From Ifrita kowaldi (lineage: Eukaryota > Chordata > Aves > Passeriformes > Cinclosomatidae): a stretch of DNA of 64,000 bases. Position numbers and translations under genes: made by a program. Positions 60,650 through 64,000 of the stretch are shown piece by piece. Under the pieces are notes generated by a model. That model was not told where the DNA came from. It was given only the letters and a program-made list of their open reading frames with translations, and did not search any database. The stretch covers positions 558,001-622,000 of the forward strand of contig VZRS01001723.1 in assembly GCA_013398055.1 (NCBI GenBank). The letters are read 5' to 3'. The stretch's first letter is position 1, and each line of letters begins with the position of its first letter.

Positions 60650-61620
60650 TGACTAAGTTATATCAAATTAAATTGTTCCTCTGACCTCGGTTGTTCTTTG
60701 CAGCTCTAAGTGCAATTGCAATTCATTCAGTATTTACCAATGAATCCTTCTTGTTATTTCAGAAATTCCAGTCTATTTTTTCTGATATATATTTACTGAA
60801 ATAGCACTGGCAAGTGCAGAAAATGAAGAGTTAAAATGAGGCTAACAGCTACAGCAAAGAAAAACACATGGGAAGTGGAACATCACATAGCAACGGAAGA
60901 ATGATGATGAAGAAATGATTACAGTGTAGAAAGGGCACAAAAGAACAATATAAAAGCCTTAGTTATAAAAAGACTTTTGTGTAAGGGGAAAATATCCATA
61001 AGGAGGGAAGATGCACAGAACTAAAGAAAATGCTTTTGAAACTCTGGAATCTTTGGATTAACACAGAACTATAATATTTTACAATATTTTGTTTTACAAA
61101 AAGTTTTCACAGTTCTGCAAATTTATGCAGATTGAGGAAGCAGATGTTTAGAGACCTTATAGAGGATCAAGGACAAAAGAGATACCTAATTTTTTTTCTC
61201 TGATTTTCTTTCCAACAGAACAAGGACTGGAACTTCACTTTGTGAGTCTTTAGGAGACATCCCCTATTGATTTAAACAACCCACTGGTGGAAAATCTGCC
61301 ACGTCTTCCTTCAAGGTGTTTCAATTATTAATTACACTCATAGTTTAAAAAATGAATCTTATTTCCATTGCAATCTTTGATGCTTTTTTCTATTCTCTGC
61401 TGTGAAATAAGACTCAGCCTACTAACAGAGTATGTGAAATTTTTTAAGGCACAAATTTTTTTTAAATTGCTCTCTGAACATCTTTTAAAGAACAAACATT
61501 GGAACAATGGTCACAGTTTACATTAATTCAATACAGTTTTATACATTATAAGACTTTATAAATATATATTTTATAGCACATGCTCTTAGGAGGCCATAGA
61601 AGGGCATTGCTCATTTGCAC
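60650..61620. other. AT-rich non-coding stretch
   Basis: AT-rich DNA with TTCAATTATTAATTAC near 61320-61335 and TTATAAATATATATTTTATA near 61556-61575. The 60650-60790 segment (TGCAATTGCAATTCATTCAG near 60711-60730) has enhancer-like texture. No open frame of note and no repeat family recognised. Confidence 0.4.
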
Positions 61621-61629
61621 AGCTTTTCA

Positions 61630-64000
61630 AAGCTTTTGGAACATCCCAACAGTCTGTTAAGTACTTGGATTATCCAGCAGCCTGCTGCCTCTCAGGAACA
61701 CAGGGTGAGACATGGTGCAGGATAGTCACTTCTTGGCAAACTCTCACTATGTGAATCCCTGCATTCAGAGGTAATAGTTGCAGTGATCCTTAATAAAGTA
61801 TTTTCAATGTGTTTTCCAGCTTTTATAAAATGACCTCACTGCAGCTTGGTAATCTCATGAGGCACCTGCTAGAAACTGGTCTTCTGGTTTCCTTTCTCTC
61901 TTCTTAAATTCTTTCTCTCTTAGTGCCAAAAGAGAAGAATTTATATTTGGAAAGGCAGGGAACAGAGAGAGATGGTTGTGGCATTGCTGCTGGAAGATTT
62001 CCTGCACTCAGACCCAAAGTGCACCAGGGAAACTCTGATCACTGCAAAGAGAGTAGGGGCTGAAATCTGTCTGGAGACAGGCATCAGCCTCAGGCTGGGA
62101 CCTTCACTTCCAATCCAAGCTTCAAAGCTTAGGCTGGATGGATTCCAAAAGCTGAAGGCTTTTTAGATCCCCACAGAGGGGGATGGTGGCACAATGAGCC
62201 ATAGCAGCTCCATCTCTGCAAAGGACAGAATTTTCCTGAGAATGAGGCATTGAAAAGGCACAATAATCTCTTTAGTGCTAACTGCAAATGTACCAATTTC
62301 CAAGGCAATATTCTTAGACCTGGAAAGTCTCTCTCTCTCTCTTTCACAGAAAATAAATTCAAGCAGGAATGCTACAGGGAGTGGAGGGTGTGTGGGTGGG
62401 TATGTGTGAAAGAAAATAATTGTTTAGAAGTCTTAAAATTGGGGAGAGAAACTTATTTGGAAAATACATGTTTCTTCCAAAGCAAACATTACCCCTCCAG
62501 CAGCTCTCTCCAAATCCTTCCCTCAGCACGCCCAGGGTGACTGCAGAAATACTGCAAACACTGGGGTTGAAGAGTGACAGAACAAGAAATCACAGAGAGT
62601 CTACTGAACAATATAACTCTAAGATAAAAAATTCACATTTGCTTTTTGTATCCCATTGAAGATGCAAGGGCTTTTTTCAGAGCAGCACAGCAGTCTATAA
62701 AAAGATGGAAGTCCAAGGCTCATCCCTCTTTAAAAAGCACAATTCCCATCCTACAGCCATATAACCCACAGCAGCCATGTCCATAAAATATTTTCCTATT
62801 ATGGTCCAGGACTTTGCAGCTACAAAAGGGTTCCTTTCAAACTCAACCTTTTTCTGTGCATCCTGCAGGCAATTTTACCACCATCATCTTAAACCAGAGG
62901 CAGTTCCAGGGGTGCCGTGGGACCTGTGCTACTTCTCAGGAACTGGGGGAATGGCAAGAAGGGAGGACTTCCTGCAGGAGTGCAGTTGGCATCATGGGTA
63001 TGGGAGCCTGATGAGACCTGGTCAGGATGCAAAACTGCCATATGAATAGTTCCACTCTGCACCTTCTCGTGGAAAACCCAGTTCTTGCTCCATTATTCCC
63101 TGTTCTCTGTGTTGCCACAGTTGCACCATTGGAAATCATCCTCAAAGGGATGTTCCTGCCACAGAGGGGATGGAATAAGAAGGCAGCTGAGAAAGGGGCT
63201 GCAAGAGGAGGGATCTGCACTCACTAAGCAGGGAGAAGGCAGGGACAGGCACAGAAACCCAGCTGACCATAAAGATACCCAGCCACAGCCACCACTTGAT
63301 CCCTATTTTATTTCCCAGGCAGGTCCCCACCTTAGGCAGCTGCCTACTTAACCTGTGCCTGAAGCCCTGGTGATGGGGCCTGTCTTGTGAACTGTGGCCC
63401 TAAAAACGTCCCGCAGGGTGTCTGTTTCCCTTGAGGAATCAGTTGGGGAGCATTTCCAAGAGCTGAAGACTGTGGTGAAATCAGTCAAGTTAAATGGTGG
63501 TGTATGAGAATAGGAATGAATAAACCTCGAGGGATATCATTTGTCATTTACGGTACTTGTTAAAAGTTACAAAACAGCAGTTCAGCAGAGGTTATAGAAA
63601 GGACAATGCAAGAACACAAACTTCCAACCCATTTCCAAAATTTCCTACAGCTCCAGTATTTTCCAGAAAGATGAAAATTTCATAAAGAAGAAGGTAATAA
63701 GGATTAAAATGGAACTTATTTTATTTAATTGAAAAGTAATAAGCTGTTCAGACCTTTCAAATGCCAGCAACCATTGCTTTTAAGGTGAGAGAGATCCTGA
63801 TCCAGCCATCAAGAATTTTTGGACAATAAAATGTCCATGAACAAACACATGAAAATGATAATAAAGAAAACTGCACAGCCAGAGGTCAAACCTACTTTAT
63901 ACTAGGAGCTGAACTCTGATAATTCACAGTAGATTAAATTCAGCAGCAGTAGAAGCTTAGTATGAAATTTGGATGTTAGGAAGATTTAAGCTGGGAATAG
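61630..64000. other. Non-coding, no recognised gene
   Basis: Unique-looking DNA to the window end. A short CT repeat lies at 62328-62343. Overlapping frames of 60-96 codons on both strands at 62250-63351 show no family features. I see no exon structure or repeat. Confidence 0.45.
62328..62343. repeat. Short (TC)n microsatellite
   Basis: About eight TC units, near-perfect. Too short to be of interest beyond possible polymorphism. Confidence 0.8.

Noticed and set aside
1..64000. Bacterial-type features: operons, CRISPR, riboswitches, tRNA or rRNA genes
   Set aside because: No repeat-spacer array, no cloverleaf or rRNA-like segment was recognised, and the composition and repeats are those of a bird nuclear genome.

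Overview
This window reads as vertebrate nuclear DNA from a bird, most likely a passerine. Three things point that way: chicken-repeat-1 (CR1) LINE fragments, including one with the typical avian 3' end, two copies of an endogenous-retrovirus LTR family that I know from songbird genomes, and AT-leaning, CpG-depleted composition without bacterial-style gene packing. I see no tRNA, rRNA, CRISPR array or bacterial operon.

No protein-coding gene can be called with confidence. Open frames are short, scattered over both strands, and lack a family signature; the longest (226 codons, 42454-43134, minus) reads as an accidental frame in GC-rich DNA. The window is therefore either intergenic or inside large introns. 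The best exon-like object is weak: a minus-strand frame at 47391-47732 that directly follows a strong pyrimidine tract and AG acceptor.

Layout. 1-19960: unique-looking DNA with AT-rich, TAAT-bearing blocks (about 1540-1730, 2270-2510, 9650-10040, 13330-13410, 13880-14210, 16070-16260), a locally CpG-richer block (6850-7270), and an AT inverted-repeat cluster (14298-14368). 19963-20024: tail of a plus-strand CR1. 20270-20930: two more AT-rich candidate regulatory blocks. 23071-23202: a reversed MIR-like SINE. 24190-24920: an ancient minus-strand CR1. 25574-26053: a younger minus-strand CR1 with an internal deletion. 26060-45540: unique DNA with candidate conserved blocks at 27040-27340, 35160-35420 and 40320-40910, a seven-copy CAGGA satellite at 39596-39630, and GC-richer patches at 33700-34120 and 42500-43000. 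45541-46054: a CpG-rich solo LTR, probably relatively young. 49223-49794 and 52366-52570: two minus-strand LTRs of one family, the second internally deleted. 52571-64000: unique DNA with nothing firm.

No genes can be shown to work together here. The most reasonable picture is a gene desert or intron with dispersed candidate cis-regulatory blocks and several generations of retroelement debris. I found no convincing new biological system. The items most worth checking are the 45.5 kb LTR (possible promoter with a splice-donor-like sequence at its 3' end), the CpG-retaining AT-rich blocks at 35.2 and 40.7 kb, and the exon-like frame at 47.4-47.7 kb. Repeat-family assignments rest on consensus sequences recalled from memory, not on a search.
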